Position numbers and translations under genes: made by a program. This document shows positions 16,744 through 27,646 of a stretch of DNA of 35,826 nt, one piece after another. Position 1 is the first letter of the stretch. Each line of letters opens with the position of its first letter. Below the pieces are notes generated by a model. That model was not told the DNA's origin. It ran no database searches and was given only the letters and a program-made list of their open reading frames with translations. Source of the DNA: Gammaproteobacteria bacterium (GTDB lineage: Bacteria; Pseudomonadota; Gammaproteobacteria; GCA-002705445; GCA-002716945); NCBI GenBank assembly GCA_002698665.1, contig NZZP01000006.1:1-35826 (forward strand), written 5' to 3'.

Positions 16744-17199
16744 TTATTTTATAATGAACAGGGTTTGTCCAAATTCTACAGGTTCAGCATCTTCAACAAG
16801 GATATCAACAATCACACCATCTTTTTCAGCAGTAACTTGATTCATCATTTTCATTGCTTCAAGAATGCAAACAGTATCACCCTTATTAACTTTTTTGCCT
16901 TTTTCCACGAAGGGCTTTGAGTCAGGTGATGCAGCTCGATAAAAAGTCCCGACCATTGGCGACTTAATAGAATCACCCTCTGGTATAGACTTATCTATAT
17001 CATTTTTTGTTTCTGTTAACTCTGATTTTTCTACATTATGAATTTGAGTATTCTCTGTAGCAATTTGTTGATTTATAGGTTGAGTATTTTTTGATGACCT
17101 AGATAATCTTATGGATTCCTCGCCTTCTTTAACTTCAATTTCTGCAATACCTGACTCTTCAAGTAATTCCATAAGTTTTTTTATCTTTCTTAGATCCAT
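16744..17199 (-). CDS. accB: Acetyl-CoA carboxylase biotin carboxyl carrier protein
   Basis: AccB carries the biotin that shuttles CO2 from AccC to the carboxyltransferase. Of 151 residues, the N-terminal helix [20 protein letters not shown] is followed by a Gln/Asn/Thr-rich linker (about 35-70, in place of the usual Pro/Ala-rich one), then the biotinyl domain from [13 protein letters not shown]. The biotinylation site is EAMKMM with the acceptor Lys at 117. The gene lies between aroQ (2-base gap) and accC (1-base gap). The linker composition probably reflects the AT-rich genome. Confidence 0.96.
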   Translation of the reverse strand: MDLRKIKKLMELLEESGIAEIEVKEGEESIRLSRSSKNTQPINQQIATENTQIHNVEKSELTETKNDIDKSIPEGDSIKSPMVGTFYRAASPDSKPFVEKGKKVNKGDTVCILEAMKMMNQVTAEKDGVIVDILVEDAEPVEFGQTLFIIK

Positions 17200-17201
17200 A
17201 A

Positions 17202-17645
17202 TTATCTATCTCTCAAGTAATTTTTTACTCTTCTCATTGCTAATCCATACCCGCCAACTCCACAGCCAATTATACAACCGATACTAATATCACTTAAAAA
17301 TGAATTTTTTCTAAAATCTTCTCTTTCAAAAATATTAGAAATATGTATTTCTACAAAAGGGATTTTTGTACTTAAAAAAGTATCTCTTAAGGCAATACTG
17401 GTATGTGTAAGAGGTCCTGGGTTTATTATTATTACATCAGTTGAATTTTTACTAGCATTTTGGATTGAATCTATAATTTCATATTCTGCATTTGATTGAA
17501 GACAGATTAATTCATGTCCAGCATCTTCAGCACTAGACTTAAGCTTGTTTTCAATCTCTTCTAATGTTGTATCACCATATATCTCAGGCTCTCTTGTACC
17601 AAGAAGATTTAGATTTGGCCCATTTATGAGAAGTATTTTAGACAA
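17202..17645 (-). CDS. aroQ: 3-dehydroquinate dehydratase, type II
   Basis: This enzyme performs the third step of the shikimate pathway, dehydrating 3-dehydroquinate. The 147-residue protein has the type II pattern: [21 protein letters not shown] (with the catalytic Tyr in the flexible loop EIYG), the [15 protein letters not shown] block (usually INPGAYTHTS), and [22 protein letters not shown] near residue 100. The start is a TTG at 17643-17645 with a well-placed AGGGGT ribosome binding site; no ATG fits the conserved N-terminus. It heads the aroQ-accB-accC operon, an order conserved in many gammaproteobacteria, with dsbD just upstream, as in Pseudomonas. Confidence 0.93.
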   Translation of the reverse strand: MSKILLINGPNLNLLGTREPEIYGDTTLEEIENKLKSSAEDAGHELICLQSNAEYEIIDSIQNASKNSTDVIIINPGPLTHTSIALRDTFLSTKIPFVEIHISNIFEREDFRKNSFLSDISIGCIIGCGVGGYGLAMRRVKNYLRDR

Positions 17646-17711
17646 TTTTACCCCTAAATTGTGATTTTAATAGAAGTTAACAGATAATTGAAGAATTTAC
17701 AAGGAAGTTAA

Positions 17712-19451
17712 CTAATTTTGAGATATCTTATAGTCAATTGTCTGAAATCTTTCAAGGAATGTGTCGGCATCTACAAAACCTACGATTCTTGATGATTCAA
17801 GTTCATTGCCTACTGAATCAAAAAATAATAATGCTGGCGGACCAAATAATTTATATTCATTTAGAAATTCTGTATTGTCATCTGTAGTTTCCGTAATATC
17901 TAATTTAAGTAATGTGACGTTTTTAAGTACACTAGAGACCCTCTGATCACTAAAAGTATACTTATCTAGTTCTTTACATGCGACACACCAGTCTGCATAA
18001 AGATCAATCATTACTATTTTAGTAGAATTATTAATTTCTTTGAAAAGCTCTTCAGTGTTAGTAACTTTAATAAAATTTAAATCTATTTTTTGTTCATAGA
18101 AACTTATTATTGGGTCAAAATTTTTATTAACATTAATACCATAAACTTGAAATACTGAGTATGTAAATAAAAGTAATGCTGTTAGTTTTGCTGCAATTTT
18201 AATAGCATTAAATTTTATGTAAGTTTTATATAGATATAATGCCATTATAAATGCAAGTATAGCCCATAAATATGCAGCTACTTGAATAGAAACTATTCTT
18301 TCTATAAGCCAAATGGATACAACTAAGAATAATACACCGAATACCTTATTTGTTATCTCAAGATAAGGCCCTATTTTTTTAGTCAATTGTGATGCAGATG
18401 TTCCTAGTAATAAGAGAGGTAGACCCATTCCTAATCCCATAGAAAATAAAGCAAGCCCGCCTAGAATATAGTCATTAGTTGTTGATATGTATATTAAAGC
18501 ACCAATTAATGGTGCAGTTACACAAGGGCCAACAATTAGAGCAGATAAGGACCCCATAATTGCAACACCTATATAGGTTCCAGATTGATTTTGATTAGTT
18601 TTGTTTAATATCAGGTTCTGTATGAATCTTGGCATTTGTATTGTAATGATATTAAACATCGATAATGATAAAATAACAAAAAGTCCAGCAAATGATGATA
18701 TTACATATGGGTTTTGTAAATTAGCTTGCACATTAGAACCTGACAATGATATTAACACACCTGCAAGTGCATAAGTTAAAGCCATAGACAATACGTATGT
18801 CAAGGAAAGCAAAAATGATTTTTTTGCAGAAATCTTATTACCCTGTCCAACAATTAGTCCGGTCAATATAGGTATCATAGGGAACACACACGGAGTAAAT
18901 GCTAATAAGATGCCAGCGAGAAAAAATAAAAAAATGTTAAACGCAATAGATTTTTCTGCTAGTTGTTGGCTTATTGTAATCTGATTATTAGGCATGCTAG
19001 TTTTTTGTAGACTAAAATCTCCACTAAAAAAATTATCTAATCTAAATTTTTTAGTAATTGGCGGATAACATAAACCTGCATCAGCACAACCTTGATATTT
19101 GACTATAATATATGCATTAGGTTTTATCCTATCAAATTCAATCAGTGCGCTAGTATAATCATAGTACACATCTACTTCACCAAAAAATTCATCTGTTTTT
19201 TTTAGACCATCAGGCATTATCGCTTTAGTAATTTGCACCTCTGGATTATCTGTCTTAAATTCAAACATACCAAGATACAGGTAATAACCCTCTGAAATAT
19301 CCCATTCTATCTTAAGTCTTGTGTTAGAATCTTTTATTAAATTGACCTTAAAAGCTTCATCCGGTGGAAGGTATATATTTTCTTGTTTGACAATGTTATC
19401 CGCAATAGCAAGATTGCTCATTAGAGAGATAATCAGTAATATTTTTTTCAT
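17712..19451 (-). CDS. dsbD: Thiol:disulfide interchange protein DsbD
   Basis: DsbD carries electrons from cytoplasmic thioredoxin across the inner membrane to periplasmic thiol proteins such as DsbC and cytochrome c maturation factors. After a signal peptide (MKKILLIISLMSNLAIA), the periplasmic alpha domain contains the Cys pair in YQGCADAGLCYPP (about residue 120). The membrane domain (about 170-430, eight or so segments) has the essential cysteines in FTPCVFPMIPIL and VGPCVTAPLIG. The C-terminal thioredoxin-like domain has YADWCVACK. I chose the ATG at 19449-19451, 579 residues; a GTG at 19466 gives five more without improving the signal peptide. It is divergent from fxsA and upstream of aroQ. 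Confidence 0.94.
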   Translation of the reverse strand: MKKILLIISLMSNLAIADNIVKQENIYLPPDEAFKVNLIKDSNTRLKIEWDISEGYYLYLGMFEFKTDNPEVQITKAIMPDGLKKTDEFFGEVDVYYDYTSALIEFDRIKPNAYIIVKYQGCADAGLCYPPITKKFRLDNFFSGDFSLQKTSMPNNQITISQQLAEKSIAFNIFLFFLAGILLAFTPCVFPMIPILTGLIVGQGNKISAKKSFLLSLTYVLSMALTYALAGVLISLSGSNVQANLQNPYVISSFAGLFVILSLSMFNIITIQMPRFIQNLILNKTNQNQSGTYIGVAIMGSLSALIVGPCVTAPLIGALIYISTTNDYILGGLALFSMGLGMGLPLLLLGTSASQLTKKIGPYLEITNKVFGVLFLVVSIWLIERIVSIQVAAYLWAILAFIMALYLYKTYIKFNAIKIAAKLTALLLFTYSVFQVYGINVNKNFDPIISFYEQKIDLNFIKVTNTEELFKEINNSTKIVMIDLYADWCVACKELDKYTFSDQRVSSVLKNVTLLKLDITETTDDNTEFLNEYKLFGPPALLFFDSVGNELESSRIVGFVDADTFLERFQTIDYKISQN

Positions 19452-19527
19452 ATTTAACATAATCACTTATACTATATTAACCAAAGAAGATATTTTGTCT
19501 ACATGTGATAGTGTATGATTAGAGTAT

Positions 19528-19944
19528 ATGAATATAAAGAAAATAATTGCTTTTTCATTAATATTTCTGCCTTTGATAGAGATAGTGTTATTCATTGAAT
19601 TAGGGCCTATACTTGGAAGCCTTGGCACTATCATTGAGATCTTTTTTACCATCATAGTTGGCTCATATATTATTAAACAAAATGCAAGAGTCTACATTAC
19701 TGAGATTCAGCTGAAGATAATGAAAGGGCTCAGACCTGACGAAGAAATCTTGTCTGGTATTATTGTTTTTCTATGTGGCATCATGTTGATATTACCTGGT
19801 TTCTTTACTGATTTTTTGGCAATTATTTTTCTAATTAAGCCCATTAGAAGGTTATTAATAATAAAATATTCTTTAAAACCCTCATCTTATGATAATCAAT
19901 CTAGAAAGAATGTCATTGATATAGACCACACGAAAGACAATTAG
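19528..19944 (+). CDS. fxsA: FxsA family membrane protein
   Basis: FxsA is a small inner-membrane protein named for overproduction suppressing F exclusion of phage T7; its normal role is not established. The 138-residue protein has the family N-terminus (FLPLIEIVLFIELGPILG) followed by a second hydrophobic segment, a charged loop, and IVFLCGIMLILPGFFTDFLAIIFLIKPIRR, the characteristic LPGFxTD motif. The hydrophilic tail (DNQSRKNVIDIDHTKDN) is cytoplasmic by inference. It lies just upstream of groES, as in E. coli, but the heat-shock promoter between them suggests separate control. Confidence 0.92.
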   Translation: MNIKKIIAFSLIFLPLIEIVLFIELGPILGSLGTIIEIFFTIIVGSYIIKQNARVYITEIQLKIMKGLRPDEEILSGIIVFLCGIMLILPGFFTDFLAIIFLIKPIRRLLIIKYSLKPSSYDNQSRKNVIDIDHTKDN

Positions 19945-19964
19945 ACTAATCCAGTGAAAATGGA

Positions 19965-19992
19965 CTTGAAATTTATCAAAAGGACGCTATAT
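19965..19992 (+). promoter_or_regulatory. Sigma32-type heat-shock promoter of groES-groEL
   Basis: CTTGAAA (19965-19971) is the consensus sigma32 -35. After 13 bases CGCTATAT (19985-19992) matches six of eight positions of the -10 consensus CCCCATnT. Start would fall near 20000, giving a leader of about 44 bases to the groES ATG at 20044. That leader holds a small GAGC/GCTC repeat but no CIRCE-type operator, so control by RpoH rather than HrcA is the reading supported by the sequence. Confidence 0.7.
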
Positions 19993-20043
19993 TATCATCA
20001 AAGAGCGATAATAGCTCCTATAATCAATAAATGAGGATTACGT

Positions 20044-22021
<1,978 letters not shown>

Positions 22022-22050
22022 ACAGCCTGGTAATTATTAAATCATTATTT

Positions 22051-22082
22051 CAAAGCCTCTTATATAGAGGCTTTGTTATTTT
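22051..22082 (+). terminator. Intrinsic terminator after groEL
   Basis: CAAAGCCTCT (22051-22060) pairs perfectly over 10 bases with AGAGGCTTTG (22066-22075) around a 5-base TATAT loop, and is followed by TTATTTTT. It lies 30 bases after the groEL stop and is the clearest rho-independent terminator in the window. Confidence 0.85.
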
Positions 22083-22099
22083 TGATGTTAATATAAAGT

Positions 22100-23746
22100 A
22101 TGAAGAATTTATGGTTAAAAAATTATCCACCACAGGTTAGACATAATATTGATGAGTTAAAATATGACTCACTTTCAGATTTAATGGTAAATACTTCAAA
22201 AATCTATGGCAATAAAATCGCATTTACAAATCTAAAAACTAAAATCTCATACAAAAAACATATCGAATTATCTAAGGTTTTTGCCTCTAATCTTCAAAAA
22301 AAATGTAATGTTAGAAAAGGAGACAAGATTGCAATTATGTTGCCCAACTTATTAACATACCCAGTTGCTTTGTTAGGATCATATCTAGCAGGAGCTATTA
22401 TTGTAAATATAAATCCTTTATATAAAAGCAGAGAAATAGAGGATGCTTTAAAAGACTCTGGAGCTGAGACTATTATTGTCCTAGATATATTTCTTTCTGA
22501 GCTTAATGAAGTTATTTCTAAAACAAAGATACAAAATGTAATAGTTTGTAAAGTAACTGATTTACTCAATCCCATAATGAAAATAGTAGTTGGGTTGGTT
22601 ATGCTTATAAAAAACCGAAAAATTAGCATAGAAAAAGAATATCTACCATTTTCTAAGATGCTAAAAAAGGAAACTAACTTGCTAGAAATCAAGTTAACAC
22701 ATGATGATATAGCATTATTACAATATACTGGTGGTACAACCGGGAAATCAAAAGCTGCAGTACTTACACATAGGAATATTCTTTCCAATATTCTTCAATT
22801 AGATTCGTGGGTTGAGCATATCATAAAAAAAGGTAATGAGAGCATTATTACCGCTTTGCCTTTGTATCACATATTTTCTTTCACAGTAAATCTAATGTAT
22901 TTTTATAGTATTGGCTCTAACAATATATTAGTAACAAATCCTAGAAATATAAAAGATTTTGTAAAAATACTGAAGAACAATAAATTCACTGTTATTACTG
23001 CAGTAAACACTCTATTTAATTTATTATTAAATAGTAGTAATTTCAAGAAGCTTGATTTTTCAAACTTAAAGTTTTCTGTTGGTGGCGGGATGTCTGTCTT
23101 GAGCTCAACTGCCAGTAAATGGAAGTCTGTTACAGGAGTAGAAATAACTCAAGGCTATGGTTTAACAGAAACCTCGCCTATAGTTTCTATAAATAAAATT
23201 AAAGATGCTTATAATGGAACTATAGGCTTGCCAGTTCCATCTACAGATATATCAATTAGAAATGATAACGGAGAGGAACTAAGTATCGACCAAGAAGGCG
23301 AGCTATGCATTAAAGGTCCGCAAGTTATGACGGGATACTATAACAATATTCAAGAAACCGAAAAATCATTTACAGATGATGGTTTTTTTAAAACAGGTGA
23401 TATTGCAACAGTAAATAGTGAGGGGTTTATTAAAATTGTTGACAGAAAAAAAGATATGATTATCTCATCTGGATACAACGTATATCCCAATGAAATCGAA
23501 GATTATGTATCTCAGCATCATGATGTAAGAGAGTGTGGGGTTATAGGTAAACCAGATTTAAACAGAGGAGAAAGTATTATCTTATATGTTGTTAGGTCAA
23601 ACTATTCTTTGTCAGAAAATGATATTATCTCTTTTTGTAAGAATGGTTTAACTGAATATAAAATCCCTAAAAAAGTTAAATTTATTGAGGAAATACCAAA
23701 GAATAATGTTGGTAAGATTCTCAGAAGGAAATTAAGAGAATTATAG
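22100..23746 (+). CDS. Long-chain fatty acyl-CoA synthetase (AMP-forming), FadD-like
   Basis: This 548-residue ligase activates a fatty acid through an acyl-adenylate to acyl-CoA. It has the AMP-binding signature LLQYTGGTTGKSKAAVLTH (about 208-226), the GYGLTETSP block (about 352-360), FKTGDIATVNSEGFIKIVDRKKD with the hinge region near 435-455, and the C-terminal lysine motif PKNNVGKILRRKL. Length and motifs fit FadD rather than acetyl-CoA synthetase. The substrate cannot be fixed from sequence; exogenous fatty acids or membrane lipid recycling are likely. No clear ribosome binding site precedes the ATG. Its last 6 bases overlap the end of convergent fbpC. Confidence 0.85.
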   Translation: MKNLWLKNYPPQVRHNIDELKYDSLSDLMVNTSKIYGNKIAFTNLKTKISYKKHIELSKVFASNLQKKCNVRKGDKIAIMLPNLLTYPVALLGSYLAGAIIVNINPLYKSREIEDALKDSGAETIIVLDIFLSELNEVISKTKIQNVIVCKVTDLLNPIMKIVVGLVMLIKNRKISIEKEYLPFSKMLKKETNLLEIKLTHDDIALLQYTGGTTGKSKAAVLTHRNILSNILQLDSWVEHIIKKGNESIITALPLYHIFSFTVNLMYFYSIGSNNILVTNPRNIKDFVKILKNNKFTVITAVNTLFNLLLNSSNFKKLDFSNLKFSVGGGMSVLSSTASKWKSVTGVEITQGYGLTETSPIVSINKIKDAYNGTIGLPVPSTDISIRNDNGEELSIDQEGELCIKGPQVMTGYYNNIQETEKSFTDDGFFKTGDIATVNSEGFIKIVDRKKDMIISSGYNVYPNEIEDYVSQHHDVRECGVIGKPDLNRGESIILYVVRSNYSLSENDIISFCKNGLTEYKIPKKVKFIEEIPKNNVGKILRRKLREL

Positions 23747-24790
23747 TTTTTCTTCAAATAAAACTAGATGATCAATTTCAGCCTTGATCCCTATTACTTC
23801 ATTTATTTCATGATTATGGTGACTAGGAGTGAAACAGAAAATATTTTCATTATTTTTGATTTTTAATTTATATAAAAACTCAGAGCCATAATAAACTTTT
23901 TCAACTATTTGGGCATTTTGTGTAGAATTATCGTCATGTATAATATCGTCAGGCCTTATCATAACATCTACAGTTGCTGATTTTTTATAACCTGATACAT
24001 CGCCAAATAACTTACCCAATCCTGTAGAAACATGATTGGCGCCAATTACATTGCCTTTAATAAAGGACCCTAAGCCACAAAAATTAGCAATTTCTCTTGT
24101 AAGAGGTTTATGGTAAAGGTTATATGGTGTATCATGTTGAATAATTTTTTTGTCACCCAAAAATGCTATTCTATCAGATAGTTGAAAGGCCTCTTTAATG
24201 TTATGAGTAATAACAATAGTAGTTATTTTTTCTTCTTTAAGGAGTTTTTTAACATCTCCTATGAGCTGTTCTTTTAATAATTCATCTAGAGCGCTAAATG
24301 GCTCATCTAATAATAAAATTTCTGGTTTTGGCGCCAGAGCTCTAGCGACTGCAATTCTTTGTTGTTGCCCTCCCGATAATTCATGAGGATATTTTTTTGA
24401 GATTTTACTTATATTGAGTAAGTCTAATAACCGATTAAGCCTCTGTTTTTTTTGATCATCGCTTTGATTAAATATTCCAAAAATGATATTTTCTTCACAA
24501 TTTAAGTGTGGAAACAGGGCCAAGTCTTGAAAAATAATACCTATATTTCTATCCTGTGGCTGAATCAGTGTATTTTCATTGTCTACAATCCTATCATTAA
24601 CTTTGATATATCCCGAGGTAGTTTTTTCAAAACCAGCTATCAGCCTTAATAAGGAGCTCTTGCCAGAAGCACTAGACCCAATGATAGATGTTATTTCATT
24701 ATTTGGAATAATTAAGTCTACCCCATCAAGAATTAGATTATTATTTAATTCAAGTGTTGCATTCTTAATTTCGAGTTTCAGTGTCTGCAT
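23741..24790 (-). CDS. fbpC: Ferric iron ABC transporter, ATP-binding protein
   Basis: This is the ATPase of the FbpABC-type ferric iron importer. The ABC domain has Walker A GSSASGKSSLLR (about 38-49), a Q-loop in IIFQDLALFPH, the signature LSGGQQQRIAVARAL (about 137), Walker B EILLLDEPFSALD and the H-loop VITHN. A C-terminal regulatory region of about 110 residues (TOBE-like, with VDVMIRPDDI) follows, as in FbpC/PotA/AfuC proteins. Total length is 349. Its start overlaps the end of fbpB by 26 bases. Specificity for Fe3+ rather than thiamine or another substrate is judged from FbpA and the Fur box upstream. Confidence 0.9.
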   Translation of the reverse strand: MQTLKLEIKNATLELNNNLILDGVDLIIPNNEITSIIGSSASGKSSLLRLIAGFEKTTSGYIKVNDRIVDNENTLIQPQDRNIGIIFQDLALFPHLNCEENIIFGIFNQSDDQKKQRLNRLLDLLNISKISKKYPHELSGGQQQRIAVARALAPKPEILLLDEPFSALDELLKEQLIGDVKKLLKEEKITTIVITHNIKEAFQLSDRIAFLGDKKIIQHDTPYNLYHKPLTREIANFCGLGSFIKGNVIGANHVSTGLGKLFGDVSGYKKSATVDVMIRPDDIIHDDNSTQNAQIVEKVYYGSEFLYKLKIKNNENIFCFTPSHHNHEINEVIGIKAEIDHLVLFEEKL

Positions 24791-26405
24791 CTTTTTTGTT
24801 TATAGTATTATTTATCAATATTATAACAGGAATCATGCTGATTATAATCAACATCAACGCAGGAGTTGCTATATTAGATAATTGTTCAGCTTCAGCTAAC
24901 TCATAAATATGAATTGCTAATGTATCAAAGTTAAAAGGCCTGAGTATTAATGTAGCAGGAAGTTCTTTAACAATATCAACAAAAACAAGTATAAAGGCCG
25001 TCATTATGGAAAATTTCATCATAGGAAGATGAATATTTTTGAGAGTCATAAAAGTTGAATAACCAAATGACTTTACAGTAAGATCAATATTTTTTTTAAT
25101 TTTTAATAAACCTGACTCTGTTGCATTATATGATATGGTCGAAAATCTGACTAAATATGCTATTAATAAACCAATCAAAGAGCCACTCAAAAAGTATATT
25201 GGCTCATCAAATAATAATGTTTGTATATTATCTACCATAGTTAACAATAGTATAATACCCATAGCAATCACCACGCCAGGTATTGAATATCCCAAAGAAT
25301 ATATTTTTATAGATAATCTGGTTACAATGTTATTTGTAGATCTTTTAATATAAGAAGAATACATTGATATCGCTACAATCAGCAATGCGCCTAAACTAGC
25401 TAAGAAAATAGTATTAAATATAATCGTAGTAAAATAGAAATTCAGCATATATGAGTATGTATCTATTAACCAAAATAATATCTGTAAAACTGGAATAATA
25501 ATTCCAAGCATGCAGATTATAAGACACCACATAAATGCATAGGTACTTTTAGCTCCAGTTATTTTTTCAGCTTTAATATATTTTATTTTTTGCGAAGTAT
25601 GAAAATATTTACTTTTGCCTCTAGTGTAATTCTCTAAAATAATTACTATGAAAACAAAGGTAAGCAATATAGAGGCTAAATGAAGTGCGCTTGCTTCATC
25701 TTCGAGAAAGAACCAAGTTCGATAAATTCCTGTTGTAAATGTACTAACACCATAATATTCCATGGTCGCAAATTCAGCTAATGTTTCCATTAATACTAAA
25801 CTTAATCCTGCAATAATCCCTGGTCTTGCCAGTGGTAAGCTGACTTTTTTAAATAATTCTTTTTTGTTTAGTCCTAAAGATTTGCCAACTTCAAGCGCGC
25901 AGGAAGACTGTTCTGAAAAAGATGAATAGCATAGTAAGTATATGTATGGATATAAACATATACTGAGAATAAAAATCACCCCACCTATGTTTCTGACATC
26001 TATACTTTTATATATTAATGCTCCTGAATTAAAGAAATATTCAAAAAAGTCAAAAAATAAACCAGTTGGCTCAATTAATCCTGCATATATATATGCAGCT
26101 ATGTAAGTAGGTAATGCAATTGGTAGAACAAGGAGCCATTTGAAAACTCTTTTCCCTGGAAAATCATACATTGTAACAACCCATGCTGAGATTAATCCTA
26201 TTGCTGTGGCAGCAAAACCCACACATAACAAGATAATTAGTGTGTTATTTAGGTACTCTAATAATAAGGTATTAAATAAATGACTCCATATTTCAGTTGA
26301 AGGTGTCATTAGATATGAGAAAACAGTAATTATAGGGATAATTATTATTGTGATTATAGCTATTAAAAAAATTTGACCTTTGAAATCTTGTATATTACTA
26401 CGCAT
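24765..26405 (-). CDS. fbpB: Ferric iron ABC transporter, fused permease
   Basis: This 546-residue inner-membrane protein is a tandem fusion of two binding-protein-dependent permease domains, with about twelve hydrophobic segments. The EAA loop of the first half reads SLGLNKKELFKKVSLPLARPG (about 176-196) and of the second half KSFGYSTFMTLKNIHLPMMK (about 447-466). The second-half segment DIVKELPATLILRPFNFDTLA is characteristic of the FbpB/HitB/SfuB group. It lies 3 bases after fbpA and overlaps fbpC, so the three form a tight operon. It would form the Fe3+ channel energised by FbpC. Confidence 0.9.
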   Translation of the reverse strand: MRSNIQDFKGQIFLIAIITIIIIPIITVFSYLMTPSTEIWSHLFNTLLLEYLNNTLIILLCVGFAATAIGLISAWVVTMYDFPGKRVFKWLLVLPIALPTYIAAYIYAGLIEPTGLFFDFFEYFFNSGALIYKSIDVRNIGGVIFILSICLYPYIYLLCYSSFSEQSSCALEVGKSLGLNKKELFKKVSLPLARPGIIAGLSLVLMETLAEFATMEYYGVSTFTTGIYRTWFFLEDEASALHLASILLTFVFIVIILENYTRGKSKYFHTSQKIKYIKAEKITGAKSTYAFMWCLIICMLGIIIPVLQILFWLIDTYSYMLNFYFTTIIFNTIFLASLGALLIVAISMYSSYIKRSTNNIVTRLSIKIYSLGYSIPGVVIAMGIILLLTMVDNIQTLLFDEPIYFLSGSLIGLLIAYLVRFSTISYNATESGLLKIKKNIDLTVKSFGYSTFMTLKNIHLPMMKFSIMTAFILVFVDIVKELPATLILRPFNFDTLAIHIYELAEAEQLSNIATPALMLIIISMIPVIILINNTINKKDADTETRN

Positions 26406-26408
26406 ATA

Positions 26409-27467
26409 TTATTGCCAATTAACTTCATCAAAGATTTTCACAGCTTTTATATTATTCTTGCCTAACTCATTCAAAGATAATGCATCTTGTTTGAAAGGAT
26501 ATCCCCAGCTTTGAACTACATCACTGACACTAACAGTATTTCTAATAGGGTATTCATGATTAGCATGAGCATATAATTCTTGTGCTTTCTCATCTGCCAG
26601 ATACTCAATGAACCTAATTGCATTATTTTTATTCTTTGAATATTTTGTTACTCCTGCACCACTTATATTAATATGCGCACCTCTATTGCTTTGGTTGGGA
26701 AAAAAAACTGATATTTGTTTAGCATATTTTCTCTCACTTTCTTTTTTTGATGTGATCCATTTTCCAAGATAGTATGTATTGACCAATGTTATATCACACT
26801 CACCTAAAACTACAGAGGTCATCTGAGTTCTATCATTACCTTTGGGTTTTTTTGAGAAATTATTTACAATTTTTTTTGCCCAGACTTTTGCTTCTTTTTC
26901 ACCTAAATGTGAAATTAAAGATGCTAATAATGATTGATTATATATATTATTTGATGATCTTATACAGATTCTTCCTTTCCATTTTGAATTTGCAAGATCT
27001 TCATAGGTAGATAATTCTGATTCATTAACTTTTTTCGGATTATACATAATCACTCTGGACCTAATCGACAAGCCAAACCATTGATTATCAATATCTTTCA
27101 GATGTGGTGGTATTAAAATTTTTAGTTTATCGGAGTCAATTGGTTGCAAGAGGTTCATTTTTTTTGCTTTATATAAATTTCCAGCATCTACTGTAAGTAA
27201 TACATCTGCCCTAGTATTAACACCTTCCTGCTCTATTCTTTTTTGAAGAGCCTTGCTCTTACCAGAAATGATATTTACTTTTATCCCAGTATCATTTTTA
27301 AAAGCTTCAATTAGTGGTTTAAGTAGGTAGCCTTTTCTAGCACTGTATACATTTACTTCATTTGAACCGTTTTTGTTTATTCCATAAGAGCTAGCATGAG
27401 CTATATTATAAAAATTACCAAAAAAAAGCGTACTAAGGACACCCATACTTATAATAATTTTTTTCAT
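26409..27467 (-). CDS. fbpA: Ferric iron ABC transporter, periplasmic binding protein
   Basis: FbpA captures Fe3+ in the periplasm and delivers it to FbpBC. The 352-residue precursor has a signal peptide MKKIIISMGVLSTLFFGNFY... with probable cleavage after A23-H24-A25. The mature part starts with NEVNVYSARKGYLLKPLIEAF, the family's first ligand strand. The adjacent tyrosines that bind iron in FbpA proteins are present as NTYYLGKW (Y232-Y233 of the precursor), and the anion-binding FPNQSNRGAHINISGAGV segment follows. It is the first gene of the fbpABC operon, with a ribosome binding site (AGGAGAAAAA) and an upstream Fur box. Confidence 0.93.
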   Translation of the reverse strand: MKKIIISMGVLSTLFFGNFYNIAHASSYGINKNGSNEVNVYSARKGYLLKPLIEAFKNDTGIKVNIISGKSKALQKRIEQEGVNTRADVLLTVDAGNLYKAKKMNLLQPIDSDKLKILIPPHLKDIDNQWFGLSIRSRVIMYNPKKVNESELSTYEDLANSKWKGRICIRSSNNIYNQSLLASLISHLGEKEAKVWAKKIVNNFSKKPKGNDRTQMTSVVLGECDITLVNTYYLGKWITSKKESERKYAKQISVFFPNQSNRGAHINISGAGVTKYSKNKNNAIRFIEYLADEKAQELYAHANHEYPIRNTVSVSDVVQSWGYPFKQDALSLNELGKNNIKAVKIFDEVNWQ

Positions 27468-27515
27468 TTATTTTTCTCCTAACATAGATTTATGAATATT
27501 AATCAACCTTCAAAC

Positions 27516-27534
27516 GCGAATGATTCTCATTATA
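27516..27534. promoter_or_regulatory. Fur box upstream of fbpA
   Basis: GCGAATGATTCTCATTATA matches 14 of 19 positions of the Fur consensus GATAATGATAATCATTATC, including the GAT and TCATTAT core. It covers the probable fbpA -10 (27529-27534), so Fe-loaded Fur would block RNA polymerase directly. It lies 49 bases upstream of the fbpA ATG. Confidence 0.8.
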
Positions 27535-27556
27535 CACTCAGAAATATCATTTACAA
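27529..27556 (-). promoter_or_regulatory. Promoter of the fbpABC operon
   Basis: On the minus strand TTGTAA (27556-27551) and a perfect TATAAT (27534-27529) are 16 bases apart. The -10 is embedded in the Fur box, which extends downstream over the likely start. Iron-repressed expression follows from this arrangement. Confidence 0.6.
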
Positions 27557-27646
27557 AGCCTAAAAACATGCATATCAAGCAGAAAATACCTATGTTTATG
27601 TACCTTAAGTCATGTTATAGTTTTCAGTTGATTTAAAGGAAAAAAA

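Noticed and set aside
27541-27646. ilvE promoter elements
   Set aside because: TATAGT-like bases near 27615 are possible, but no -35 at proper spacing is convincing enough to list.
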